From assembly GCF_001429395.1 (NCBI RefSeq), contig NZ_LMJT01000043.1, positions 115,477 to 179,476 of the forward strand: 64,000 nt of DNA, read 5' to 3'. Shown here one piece after another: positions 27,241 through 35,154 of the stretch (positions within the stretch are counted from its first letter, which is position 1; every line of letters starts with the position of its first letter). Both the position numbers and the translations under genes were made by a program. This DNA comes from Allobosea sp. Root381 (GTDB lineage: Bacteria; Pseudomonadota; Alphaproteobacteria; Rhizobiales; Beijerinckiaceae). The notes beneath the pieces were generated by a model. The model worked only from the letters and a program-made list of their open reading frames with translations, was not told the origin of the DNA and ran no database searches.

Positions 27241-27357
27241 ATCACGTCGCATTCGGACGAAACCGTCCGAATGCGAAAAACGTGATCGATTCTAAGAGTT
27301 TGTAGCATTGCTCCTGCGAAAAACCGGTTTCCACTTTTTCGCGCAATGCTCTATGCG
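27241..27357. repeat. Dispersed palindrome plus conserved tail
   Basis: GCATTCGGACG (27249-27259) and CGTCCGAATGC (27264-27274) form a perfect 11-base stem, flanked by ATCACGT / ACGTGAT (27241-27247, 27280-27286). The following stretch, with AAAACCGGTTTCCAC-type sequence near 27319-27334 and ending in GCAATGCTCT, has the look of a common Rhizobiales intergenic repeat. It fills most of the gap before gntR2. Confidence 0.7.
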
Positions 27358-27382
27358 CTGCTGCGATGCAGGAGCAGCGACC

Positions 27383-28108
27383 TTGAAAGCCCCGAGCGAC
27401 ACGACCCCGCCTGCCGCCGCGACGCAGAGCCTCGTGCTCAAGCGCTTCGCGCCCGAGGCGACCTTCAAGACCAAGGTCTATGCCGCGCTGAAGCATGCGA
27501 TCATCAACATGGACATCTACGGCTCGCCGGAGCCAACCTGGATCGACGAGCGCCAGCTGTCCGAGCAGCTCGGCGTCAGCCGTACGCCGGTGCGCGAGGC
27601 AGTCGCGATGCTGGAGCAGGAAGGGCTGGTGAAGTCGCTGCCGCGGCGCGGCATCATGGTCCTGAAGAAGACCAAGAACGAGATCGTCGAGATGATCCAG
27701 GCCTGGGCGGCTCTGGAAAGCATGGCCGCACGCCTCGCCGTGGAGCGCGCCAGCGACGCCGAGATCGGCAAGCTGCGCACCCTGTTCAAGGATTTCGACG
27801 AGGCCCACAAGCCGTCCGACCATGTCGGCGAATACTCCTCCGCCAACCTCGTCTTCCACCAGACGCTGATCGGCTTGAGCAAATCGCAGCTGCTCGTCGA
27901 GATGACCGACAATCTGCTGCTGCATGTGCGCGGCATCCGCCAGATGACGATCGGCCGCGACGACCGCGCCAGCCGCTCGATCGTCGAGCATCTGCAGATC
28001 ATCGAGGCGCTGGAGAAGCGCGACGTCGCGCTGGCCGAGCGGCTGTGCCGCGAGCACACGCTGGGCCTCGCGGCCTATGTCGACGAACACGCCGAGATTT
28101 TTGACTGA
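27383..28108 (+). CDS. GntR family (FCD subfamily) transcriptional regulator, copy 2
   Basis: A 241-residue regulator. I chose the TTG at 27383, which has GGAG eight bases upstream; the ATG at 27308 lies inside the dispersed repeat. Winged helix at about 30-100 (LSEQLGVSRTPVREAVAMLEQEGLV, PRRGIMVL) and FCD domain to the end. It shares long identical runs with copy 1, such as VSRTP-REA, LEQEGLV, WAALESMAARL, so both may bind the same operator and a related ligand. No operator copy lies right before it. It ends two bases before the converging FAH-family gene. Confidence 0.9.
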   Translation: MKAPSDTTPPAAATQSLVLKRFAPEATFKTKVYAALKHAIINMDIYGSPEPTWIDERQLSEQLGVSRTPVREAVAMLEQEGLVKSLPRRGIMVLKKTKNEIVEMIQAWAALESMAARLAVERASDAEIGKLRTLFKDFDEAHKPSDHVGEYSSANLVFHQTLIGLSKSQLLVEMTDNLLLHVRGIRQMTIGRDDRASRSIVEHLQIIEALEKRDVALAERLCREHTLGLAAYVDEHAEIFD

Positions 28109-28109
28109 A

Positions 28110-28949
28110 CTATCCCGCCGGCGTCTCCTGCACGAACCCGTTCGTCAACGTGCCGATCCCCTCGATCGTCACCTCGATCGTGTTGACCGGCTCCTTGATC
28201 GTCCCGACGCCGAGCGAGGTGCCGCAGCAGATCAGGTCTCCGGGCAGCAGCGTCATGTCGTGCGAGAGACGGCTGACCAGCTCATGCGGCTGGAAGACCA
28301 TGTCGGCGACGGCATAGTTCTGGCGCTCCTGCCCGTTCAGCAGCGTGCGGACCGTGAGTTGGCGCGGATCGAGCCCCGTCGCCACCACCGGCCCGAACGG
28401 CCCGAAACCGTCGAAGCTCTTCGCCCGCACCCATTGCGGGAAGGAAGGGTCGGCCGCGATCAGGTCGAGCGCCGTGATGTCGTCGACGCAGGTGTAGCCG
28501 AAGATGAAATCGCCGGCCTCCCGCGGGCTCACCCGGCTACAGCGCCGGCCGATGACGATGCCGAGCTCGCCCTCATAGACGACCTTGCCCGCATAGGATG
28601 GCGGCCGCGTCACCGTGGAACCAGAAGCCGCCGCGCAGGACGGCGCCTTCATCAGGTAGAGCGGCTCCGCTGGGACCGACACCGCGAGCTTGGCCGCGAG
28701 CGCGTGGAAATTGTTCCAGAGGGCGATGATCTTGGAGGGAGCGGTCGGCGTCAGCAGCGTGATCTCGGCGAGAGGCAAGGTCTCGCCGGTTGGTTCGGCG
28801 CCTGCGAAAATGTCGCCATGGTGGATCGCGATCGTCTCGCCCGACAGCCTGCCGAAGCCTTCGCGCCCCCGATGCAGGAAACGCAGCCAATGTGCGATCG
28901 CCGGGCTGTTCTCGGTCCGCGCAGCCGTCCGCATCGTCGCATGCGCCAT
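28110..28949 (-). CDS. Fumarylacetoacetate hydrolase (FAH) family protein
   Basis: A 279-residue protein. Two starts are possible: GTG at 28970, overlapping the panE-like stop, and ATG at 28949. I prefer the ATG because GGAGG lies directly upstream. The metal-binding Glu/Glu/Asp set is visible in VYEGELGIVIG and in DDITALDLIAAD, and the FAH core FAKSFD-type segment reads VRAKSFDGFGPFGP. Family members act on 2-oxo acids (acylpyruvase, oxaloacetate decarboxylase, 2-keto-pentenoate hydratase). Its place at the end of gcl-panE suggests removal or conversion of a 2-oxo or oxaloyl by-product, unproven. Confidence 0.85.
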   Translation of the reverse strand: MAHATMRTAARTENSPAIAHWLRFLHRGREGFGRLSGETIAIHHGDIFAGAEPTGETLPLAEITLLTPTAPSKIIALWNNFHALAAKLAVSVPAEPLYLMKAPSCAAASGSTVTRPPSYAGKVVYEGELGIVIGRRCSRVSPREAGDFIFGYTCVDDITALDLIAADPSFPQWVRAKSFDGFGPFGPVVATGLDPRQLTVRTLLNGQERQNYAVADMVFQPHELVSRLSHDMTLLPGDLICCGTSLGVGTIKEPVNTIEVTIEGIGTLTNGFVQETPAG

Positions 28950-28966
28950 GGCCTCGCCTCCGTCGT

Positions 28967-30025
28967 TCACGAGGCCGCCATATGGCGCAGCGGCTGCACC
29001 GTGGCCTCGGCGGGAGCCTGCCGCTCGGCCAGCGCCTCCTGAGGGAAGGTCGGATAGAGCCCCTTCACCGTCGCCATCTGCTGCACGAGCCCGAGCACCG
29101 CGTCGATGAAGGGCGTCGGCGTCTCGACCAGCCGGCCCATCTCCTGCACCGCGGTCAGCAGGGCGTCGATCTCGAGCGGCCGGCCTTTTTCCAGATCCTG
29201 CAGCATCGAGGTGCGGTGGGCGCCGACGCCGGCCGCGCCGTTGATCCGGCGCTCGACATCGACGCGGAAGCGCACGCCGAGCCTCTCGCCGATCTCCTGC
29301 GCCTCCAGCATCATGCTGCGCGCGAGCGCGCGCGTGCCGGGGTCGGTCGCGACGATGTCGAGCGTCGCATGGGTCAGCGCCGAGATCGGGTTGAAGCAGA
29401 GATTGCCCCAGAGCTTCAGCCAGATGTCGTTGCGGATGTCGTCGTAGAGATGCGGCTTCAGCCCGCCGGCCTTCAGCGCCTCAGTGAGACGGTCGAGCCG
29501 GGCGCTGGGCTGCCGGTCGGGCTCGCCGAGGCCGAACTGGTCGCCATAGATGTGCCTGACGATGCCGGGCTCGACGAGCTCGGTCGCCGGATAGACCGTG
29601 CAGCCGATCACCCGCTCCGGGCCGATCGCGCGCCACTGGCGGTCGCCGGGATCGACGCTGCGCAGGCGCAGATCGGCATATTCACCGGGCAGGCCGTAAA
29701 AGTACCACCAGGGCACGCCGTTCTGCGCGGTGACGACCGCCGTCTCCTTCCCGAGCAGCGGCGCCAGATCCTCTGCCGCCTCCCAGGCCTGATGCGACTT
29801 GAGCGCGATGATCACGACGTCCTGCGGGCCGAGCTCGCGCGGGTCGCGGCTCGCCGGCATCTGCTCCGTCAGCGTCCCGTCCTTGTGGAGCAGCGTCAGC
29901 CCGTTCGCCTTGATCGCCTCGAGCTGGGCGCCGCGCGCGATCAGCGACACGTCCTGCCCGCCGCGCTTCAGCATCACGCCGAGATATCCGCCGATCGCGC
30001 CGGCGCCGTAGATGCAGATCTTCAT
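28967..30025 (-). CDS. panE2: PanE-family reductase, candidate oxalyl-CoA reductase
   Basis: A 352-residue NAD(P)H enzyme of the ketopantoate reductase fold: Rossmann motif GAGAIGGYLG (7-16), catalytic Lys region in WLKLWGNLCFNPISALT and a C-terminal helical domain. True PanE makes pantoate, but in Methylobacterium extorquens AM1 a homologue named panE2 is the oxalyl-CoA reductase that turns oxalyl-CoA into glyoxylate. Here the gene lies between gcl and an FAH gene in the oxalate regulon, and glyoxylate is the Gcl substrate, so the oxalyl-CoA reductase reading is favoured over pantothenate synthesis. At 352 residues it is longer than E. coli PanE (303). The start at 30025 is set by the Rossmann motif. 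Confidence 0.8.
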   Translation of the reverse strand: MKICIYGAGAIGGYLGVMLKRGGQDVSLIARGAQLEAIKANGLTLLHKDGTLTEQMPASRDPRELGPQDVVIIALKSHQAWEAAEDLAPLLGKETAVVTAQNGVPWWYFYGLPGEYADLRLRSVDPGDRQWRAIGPERVIGCTVYPATELVEPGIVRHIYGDQFGLGEPDRQPSARLDRLTEALKAGGLKPHLYDDIRNDIWLKLWGNLCFNPISALTHATLDIVATDPGTRALARSMMLEAQEIGERLGVRFRVDVERRINGAAGVGAHRTSMLQDLEKGRPLEIDALLTAVQEMGRLVETPTPFIDAVLGLVQQMATVKGLYPTFPQEALAERQAPAEATVQPLRHMAAS

Positions 30026-30062
30026 GGGCGCATCCTCTCTCGTTATCGGGGGTGGGCCGGCG

Positions 30063-31841
30063 TCATTGCGCGGGTTGCAGAACGGGCTCGGGGGCGGGCA
30101 GCGGTAGGTCGAGCGCCTCCTCGAACTCGACGACATTGTCGATCTCGGTGCCCATGGCGATGTTGGTGACGCGCTCCAGGATGAACTCCATCACCACCGG
30201 CACCCGATATTCCGCCAGCCAGGCCTTGGCCTGGGCGAAGGCGGATTCGAACTCATCGGGGCTGCGCACCCGCAGCGCCTTGCAGCCGAGCCCCTCGGCG
30301 ACCGCGACATGGTCGACGCCGTAGCCGGCAAGACCCGGCCTGTTGACGTTGTCGAAGCCGAGCCCGACCTGGAAATCCATGTCGAAGCCGCGCTGGGCCT
30401 GGCGGATCAGGCCGAGATAGGCGTTGTTCACGACGATGTGGATATAGGGCAGGTTGAACTGCGCCCCGACGGCCAGCTCCTCGATCAGGAACTGGAAATC
30501 GTAGTCGCCCGAGAGCGCGACGATCTCGCGCTCCGGATCGGCGGCACGCACGCCCAGCGCTGCCGGCAAGGTCCAGCCGAGCGGGCCGGCCTGGCCGCAA
30601 TTGATCCAGTGACGCGGGTTGTGGACGCGCAGGAACTGGGCGCCGCCGATCTGCGACAGGCCGATGGTCGAGACGTAGCAGACGTCGCGGCCGAAAGCCT
30701 GGTTCATCGCCGCATAGACGCGCTGAGGCTTGAGCGGCACGTGCTCGAAATCGCTCCGGCGCAGCATGGTCTCGCGCCGGCCGCGGCATTCGCTGGCCCA
30801 GGCGCTGCGGTTCCGCAGCTGCCCCCTGCCCTCCTGCTCGCGCGCCACTGCCACGAACAATTCGAGCGCCGCCTTCGCATCCGAGACGATGCCGAAATCG
30901 GGGTCGAAGACGCGGCCGATCTGGGTCGGCTCTATATCGACGTGAACGAAGGTCCGGCCCTTCGTGTAGGTCTCGATCGAGCCGGTATGGCGGTTCGCCC
31001 AGCGATTGCCGATGCCGAGCACGAAATCGGAAGCCAGCATCGTCGCATTGCCGTAGCGATGGCTGGTCTGGAGCCCGACCATGCCCGCCATCAGCGGGTG
31101 ATCGTCGGGGATCGCGCCCCAGCCCATCAAGGTCGGCACCACGGGCACGCCGGTGAGCTCGGCGAATTCGACCAGCAATTCGGCCGCATCGGCGTTGATC
31201 ACTCCGCCACCTGCGACGATCAGCGGCCGCTGCGAAGCCTCCAGCATCGCCATCGCCTTCTCGATCTGGCGGCGCGTGGCGGCGGGCCTGTAGACAGGAA
31301 GCCGCGCATAGGTGTCGTCGTCGAACTCGATCTCGGCCATCTGGACGTCGACCGGCAGGTCGATCAGCACCGGCCCCGGGCGGCCCGAGCGCATGATGTG
31401 GAAGGCCTGCTGGAAGACGCGCGGCACCAGCGCCGGCTCGCGCACAGTCACGGCCCATTTCGTTACCGGCTTGGCGATGGATTCGATGTCGACGGCCTGG
31501 AAATCCTCCTTGTACAGGCGGGCGCGCGGCGCCTGGCCGGTGATGCAGAGGATCGGGATGGAATCGGCGATGGCCGAATAGAGACCCGTGATCATGTCGG
31601 TGCCGGCGGGGCCGGAGGTGCCGATGCAGACGCCGATATTGCCGGCAACGGCGCGGCTGTAGCCCTCGGCCATATGCGAGGCGCCCTCGACATGGCGCGC
31701 CAGGATGTGGTGGATCGAGCGGCGGCTCTTCAGCGCGGCATAGAGCGGGTTGATCGCGGCGCCCGGCACACCGAATGCCTGCGTCACGCCCTCCCGCTCC
31801 AGCACACTGACCGCAGCCTCGATAGCCCGCATTTTCGGCAT
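30063..31841 (-). CDS. gcl: Glyoxylate carboligase (tartronate-semialdehyde synthase)
   Basis: A 592-residue ThDP enzyme joining two glyoxylates to tartronate semialdehyde and CO2; E. coli Gcl has 593 residues. The N-terminal MPKMRAIEAAVSVLEREGVTQAFGVPGAAINPLY and ARHVEGASHMAEGYSRA match Gcl, including Val where other ThDP enzymes have the activating Glu, the known mark of Gcl. The C-terminal part has GDYDFQFLIEELAVGAQ and NNAYLGLIRQAQRGF. GGGGAG precedes the ATG at 31841. The usual partners hyi, glxR and glxK are not in this window. Operator copy E lies 27 bases upstream. Confidence 0.95.
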   Translation of the reverse strand: MPKMRAIEAAVSVLEREGVTQAFGVPGAAINPLYAALKSRRSIHHILARHVEGASHMAEGYSRAVAGNIGVCIGTSGPAGTDMITGLYSAIADSIPILCITGQAPRARLYKEDFQAVDIESIAKPVTKWAVTVREPALVPRVFQQAFHIMRSGRPGPVLIDLPVDVQMAEIEFDDDTYARLPVYRPAATRRQIEKAMAMLEASQRPLIVAGGGVINADAAELLVEFAELTGVPVVPTLMGWGAIPDDHPLMAGMVGLQTSHRYGNATMLASDFVLGIGNRWANRHTGSIETYTKGRTFVHVDIEPTQIGRVFDPDFGIVSDAKAALELFVAVAREQEGRGQLRNRSAWASECRGRRETMLRRSDFEHVPLKPQRVYAAMNQAFGRDVCYVSTIGLSQIGGAQFLRVHNPRHWINCGQAGPLGWTLPAALGVRAADPEREIVALSGDYDFQFLIEELAVGAQFNLPYIHIVVNNAYLGLIRQAQRGFDMDFQVGLGFDNVNRPGLAGYGVDHVAVAEGLGCKALRVRSPDEFESAFAQAKAWLAEYRVPVVMEFILERVTNIAMGTEIDNVVEFEEALDLPLPAPEPVLQPAQ

Positions 31842-31868
31842 GGCCTGCTCCCCACGAGAGAACCTCGA

Positions 31869-31887
31869 TTGGTATACGAGATGCCAG
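31869..31887. promoter_or_regulatory. Regulon operator, copy E (before gcl)
   Basis: TTGGTAT-ACGAG-ATGCCAG, only 27 bases before the gcl start, thus at or downstream of the likely transcription start. Same 7-5-7 layout as the other copies. Confidence 0.78.
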
Positions 31888-31913
31888 ATCGACGCATGGG
31901 TCAATTTATTTCA

Positions 31914-32014
31914 GAATATTTTTTCATTCCTCTCGCGATGGCGATTTTTCATATTTTAACAGACACTTCCGATTATCCGAACTGGGTCTGGCCCAAATGG
32001 TGCAAAAATATTCC
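31914..32014. promoter_or_regulatory. AT-rich gcl-iclR intergenic region with paired 12-base elements
   Basis: This stretch is strikingly AT-rich compared with its surroundings. GAATATTTTTTC (31914-31925) and, inverted, GCAAAAATATTC (32002-32013) match at 11 of 12 positions. They could be IclR-type binding sites serving the divergent gcl and iclR promoters. Only position and symmetry support this. Confidence 0.4.
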
Positions 32015-32082
32015 GCCTATCGTTCGCTAACCGGCAGCGACCGTGCTTTCCTGCCGGAACGAAAGTCTATGGGAGAATCCGC

Positions 32083-32913
32083 ATGAGCCTCGTCGAGCAA
32101 CGCAAGGGGCGCGGGCGGCCGCGCTCCCTGAAAGCCGCAAGCGCCGGCGGTGCGGTGCAGGCGCTGGATCGTGGACTGACACTGCTCGAGATCCTGGCCG
32201 AGGAGGACGGGCTGACGCTGAGCGAGCTCAGCCGGCGCTCCGGCGTCTCGGCCTCGACGGTCCACCGCATCCTGCTGACGCTGGAGGTCCGCGCCTATGT
32301 CCAGCACGACATGGAGCGGGGGCTCTGGCTGGTCGGCGTCGGCGCCTTCAAGACCGGCTCGGCCTTCCTGCGCAACCGCCGCATCGCGAGCATGGGGCGC
32401 GCGATGATGCACGCGCTGATGGAATCGAGCGGCGAGACGGTCAATCTCGGGATCGAGGACAATGGCGAGGTGGTGTTCATCTCGCAGGTCGAGAGCCACG
32501 ACACGCTGCGCGCCTTCTTCCGCGCCGGCAGCCGTGGCGCGATGCATGCCTCGGGCGTGGGTAAGGCGCTGCTGGCCGAATTCCCCGAACATCGCGTGCG
32601 CCAGATCTGCGCGCTGCGGCGCCTGGAGCGCTTCACCGAGCATACCATCACCGATCTCGGCCGGTTCCTGCGCGAGCTGGCGGAGGGGCGCCGGCGCGGC
32701 TGGGCGCTCGACGACGAGGAGCGCACGCTGGGCATGCGCTGCGTCGCCGCGCCGATCTTCAACGAGCATGCCGAGGCGATAGCGGGCGTGTCGGTATCGG
32801 GGCCGGCCGTCCGCGTCACCCCGCGCAAGCTCGACGATTACGGCCCGATGGTGCGCCGAGCCGCCGACGAGATCACGCTATCGATCGGCGGGCAGCTGCC
32901 GGCGCGGGAGTGA
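32083..32913 (+). CDS. IclR family transcriptional regulator
   Basis: A 276-residue regulator with GGGAGA before the ATG at 32083. Residues about 22-85 form the winged helix (LTLSELSRRSGVSASTVHRILLTLE) and about 95-270 the IclR effector domain (NLGIEDNGEVVFISQVES, MHASGVGKALLAEFPE, GWALDDEERTLGMRCVAAPIFN). The style resembles AllR/GclR-type regulators that respond to glyoxylate or allantoin metabolites. Its divergent position next to gcl makes gcl the obvious target, on top of GntR control through operator E. Confidence 0.9.
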   Translation: MSLVEQRKGRGRPRSLKAASAGGAVQALDRGLTLLEILAEEDGLTLSELSRRSGVSASTVHRILLTLEVRAYVQHDMERGLWLVGVGAFKTGSAFLRNRRIASMGRAMMHALMESSGETVNLGIEDNGEVVFISQVESHDTLRAFFRAGSRGAMHASGVGKALLAEFPEHRVRQICALRRLERFTEHTITDLGRFLRELAEGRRRGWALDDEERTLGMRCVAAPIFNEHAEAIAGVSVSGPAVRVTPRKLDDYGPMVRRAADEITLSIGGQLPARE

Positions 32914-32949
32914 GGCCAGTCGCACCAGCGCGTCCGAAGAGGCTGTTGC

Positions 32950-33037
32950 CGTCATTGCAAGCGCAGCGATGCAATCCAGAGCGGCAGCGCTCTACGCCCC
33001 CTTGGATTGCTTCGTCGCTTGCGCTCCTCGCAATGAG
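32950..33037. repeat. Dispersed palindromic repeat, type 1 copy b
   Basis: TCATTGCAAGCGCAGCGATGCAATCCA on the left pairs imperfectly with TGGATTGCTTCGTCGCTTGCG and CGCAATGA on the right. It shares the core GCGCAGCGA-GCAATCCAG with the copy at 17338-17418. It lies between the converging iclR and ligase genes and may end transcription from both sides. Confidence 0.78.
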
Positions 33038-33056
33038 GCCAAAGGCCCGTGAAAAC

Positions 33057-33938
33057 TCACCCCCGCCCGGCCAGCGCCTGCCTGACCGTCTCCCCCACCA
33101 GATGAGCGCTCGGGGCGATCCGTACGCCGGCCGATTCCAGCGCCTTGATCTTGCCGGCCGCATCGCCCCTGCCGCGCAGGGTCAGAGCCCCGGCATGGCC
33201 CATGCGGCGCTCGAGCGGCGCCTCGCGGCCGACGATCAGCGCAATGACCGGCTTGGACGGCCGCAGCCCCGCGACATACTCGGCGACCTCCTCCTCCTCC
33301 GTGCCGCCGATCTCGCCGATCAGCACCACGGCCTGCGTGTCGACATCCGCCAGCAGCAGCTCGAGGCATTCGCGCATGCCGATGCCGTGGATGGGGTCGC
33401 CGCCGACGCCGATCGTCGTCGACTGGCCGAGGCCGGCGGCGGTGATCTGCGCCACGACCTCGCTCGTCAGCGAGGCCGAACGCGAGACGATGCCGACGCC
33501 GCCGGGACGCTCGCTGCCTGTCGCCATCACGCCGAGCTTGCCGACGCCCGGCACCAGGATGCCCTGCGAATTGGCGCCGACCAGAATGGTGCGCGCGCCT
33601 TTCAGCGCCGCGCGCACCCGGACCATGTCGAGCGTCGGCACGCGCTCGGTGACGGCGACCACCAGCGGCAGTTCGGCCTCGATCGCCTCGATCATGGCCG
33701 CAGCGGCATTGGGCGGCGGCACGAAGACGATGCTCGCATTCGCCCCGGTCTCGACCTGAGCATCGGCGACCCGGTCATAGACCGGCAGGTTGAGATGCGA
33801 GCGCCCGCCCTTGCCCGGCGTGATGCCGCCGACGACCTGCGTGCCGTATTCCATCATCCGCGCGACGTGATGGGTGCCGGCCCATCCGGTCATGCCCTGG
33901 CAGAGGACGCGAGTGTCTCGGTTCAGGAAGACGGCCAT
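33057..33938 (-). CDS. Divergent SucD/MtkB-like CoA ligase alpha subunit
   Basis: A 293-residue alpha subunit: CoA-binding N-terminus (RDTRVLCQGMTGWAGTHHVARMM) and phosphorylated His H248 in RRMGHAGAL. Unlike the pair at 24826-27074, the substrate loop GPNxPG is changed to GANSQG (121-126) and the following VTAGE region to LVPGV. It is therefore likely active but with a different acid from succinate. It follows its beta subunit after three bases. Candidate acids are oxalate, glycerate, malate or malonate; the sequence cannot decide. Confidence 0.85.
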   Translation of the reverse strand: MAVFLNRDTRVLCQGMTGWAGTHHVARMMEYGTQVVGGITPGKGGRSHLNLPVYDRVADAQVETGANASIVFVPPPNAAAAMIEAIEAELPLVVAVTERVPTLDMVRVRAALKGARTILVGANSQGILVPGVGKLGVMATGSERPGGVGIVSRSASLTSEVVAQITAAGLGQSTTIGVGGDPIHGIGMRECLELLLADVDTQAVVLIGEIGGTEEEEVAEYVAGLRPSKPVIALIVGREAPLERRMGHAGALTLRGRGDAAGKIKALESAGVRIAPSAHLVGETVRQALAGRG

Positions 33939-33941
33939 GGC

Positions 33942-35111
33942 TCAGGCTCTCCTCTCGGCCAGCGCGACCGCCTGCGAGGCCGCAGTCCACATGTCGGGGC
34001 AGTCGATCACCGCGCAGCCGAAGTTCTGCAGGCGCGAGCGCGCGAAATCGGCGTTGTTGCCGGCCAGGCGCACGACCAGCGGCAGCGAGCGACCGGTGCG
34101 CCGCAAGGCGATGCCGAGCCCCTCGGCGATGGTGTCGCAGGCCTGCATGCCGCCGCCATGGACGTTGATGAGGATCGCGCGCGTCGCCGGGTTATCGAGC
34201 AGCAGGCCGAAGCCGTGGGCGATGTCGAGACTCTTTGCCGTGGTCCGGATGTCCATGAAATTGGCCGGCCGGCCATTCGCCGCGACGAGCATGTCGAGCG
34301 TGGCGAGGCCGAGGCCCGCGCCATTCGCCACCATGCCGATGTCGCCATCGAGCTGGATATAGTTGAGCTGGTGGCGCTGGGCCTGCAGCTCGACGGCGCT
34401 GGTATCGTCCTCGTCGCGCAGCGCCGCGAGCTCGGGGTGGCGGAACAGCGCGTTGTCGTCGAGTATCATCTTGACGTCGAGCGCGACCAGCGTGCCGGCG
34501 TCGGTGACCGCCAGCGGGTTGAGCTCGATCAGGCTGGCGTCGAGCTCGACGAAGGCCCGTCGCAGGCCGTCCACGAGCGCGCAAACCCGCTCATGCACTG
34601 CGCCCTCCAGGCCCAGCCCGGCCAGGAAGGCCGCCACGACCTGCGCCCGCGCCTCGCGGCCGGTCCCGAGCCTGAGCTCACGGATGCGAAGCTCGCCGCG
34701 CGCCGCCTGCTCCTCGATATCCGCGCCGCCCCTGGAACTGCCGATCAGCATCACCTCGCCCGCGGCTGAGTCGACCAGCAAGGCGAGATGCAGCTCGCGC
34801 TGCCCCGGCACAGCGGCCTCGACAAGGACCCGCCTGACGATCTGGCCGGTTGGGCCGGTCTGGTCCGTCACCAGCGCCTCGCCGAGCAGGGCGACGGCCG
34901 CAGCCTCGGCGTCGGCGGGTGTTTCGGCCGGCCGAACACCGCCGGCGCGCTGGCGCCCGCCGGCATGGATCTGCGCCTTGACCATCACGGCGCCGCCGAG
35001 GCGCCCCGCGATCTCACCGGCCTCTTCGGCCCTGATGGCGACGCCGCTCTCCGGCACGGTCAGGCCATACGGTGCAAGAAGGTGCTTCGCCTGGAACTCA
35101 TGGATCTTCAC
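33942..35111 (-). CDS. Divergent SucC/MtkA-like CoA ligase beta subunit
   Basis: A 389-residue ATP-grasp subunit with GTG start at 35111 and GGAGGG eight bases before it. MKIHEFQAKHLLAPYGLTVPE and KAQIHAGGRQRAGGVRP are family marks, but the loop lacks the GRGK of SucC and the C-terminal half diverges (VHGGGMQACDTIAEGLG). It forms the beta partner of the next gene. Operator copy F, with perfect arms, lies 43 bases upstream, so this pair belongs to the oxalate regulon. Relationship to malate-CoA ligase MtkA is plausible but distant. Confidence 0.85.
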   Translation of the reverse strand: MKIHEFQAKHLLAPYGLTVPESGVAIRAEEAGEIAGRLGGAVMVKAQIHAGGRQRAGGVRPAETPADAEAAAVALLGEALVTDQTGPTGQIVRRVLVEAAVPGQRELHLALLVDSAAGEVMLIGSSRGGADIEEQAARGELRIRELRLGTGREARAQVVAAFLAGLGLEGAVHERVCALVDGLRRAFVELDASLIELNPLAVTDAGTLVALDVKMILDDNALFRHPELAALRDEDDTSAVELQAQRHQLNYIQLDGDIGMVANGAGLGLATLDMLVAANGRPANFMDIRTTAKSLDIAHGFGLLLDNPATRAILINVHGGGMQACDTIAEGLGIALRRTGRSLPLVVRLAGNNADFARSRLQNFGCAVIDCPDMWTAASQAVALAERRA

Positions 35112-35154
35112 GGCCCGGTCCCTCCGCTAACGCCCCAAAGAGGCGGCATCCATC

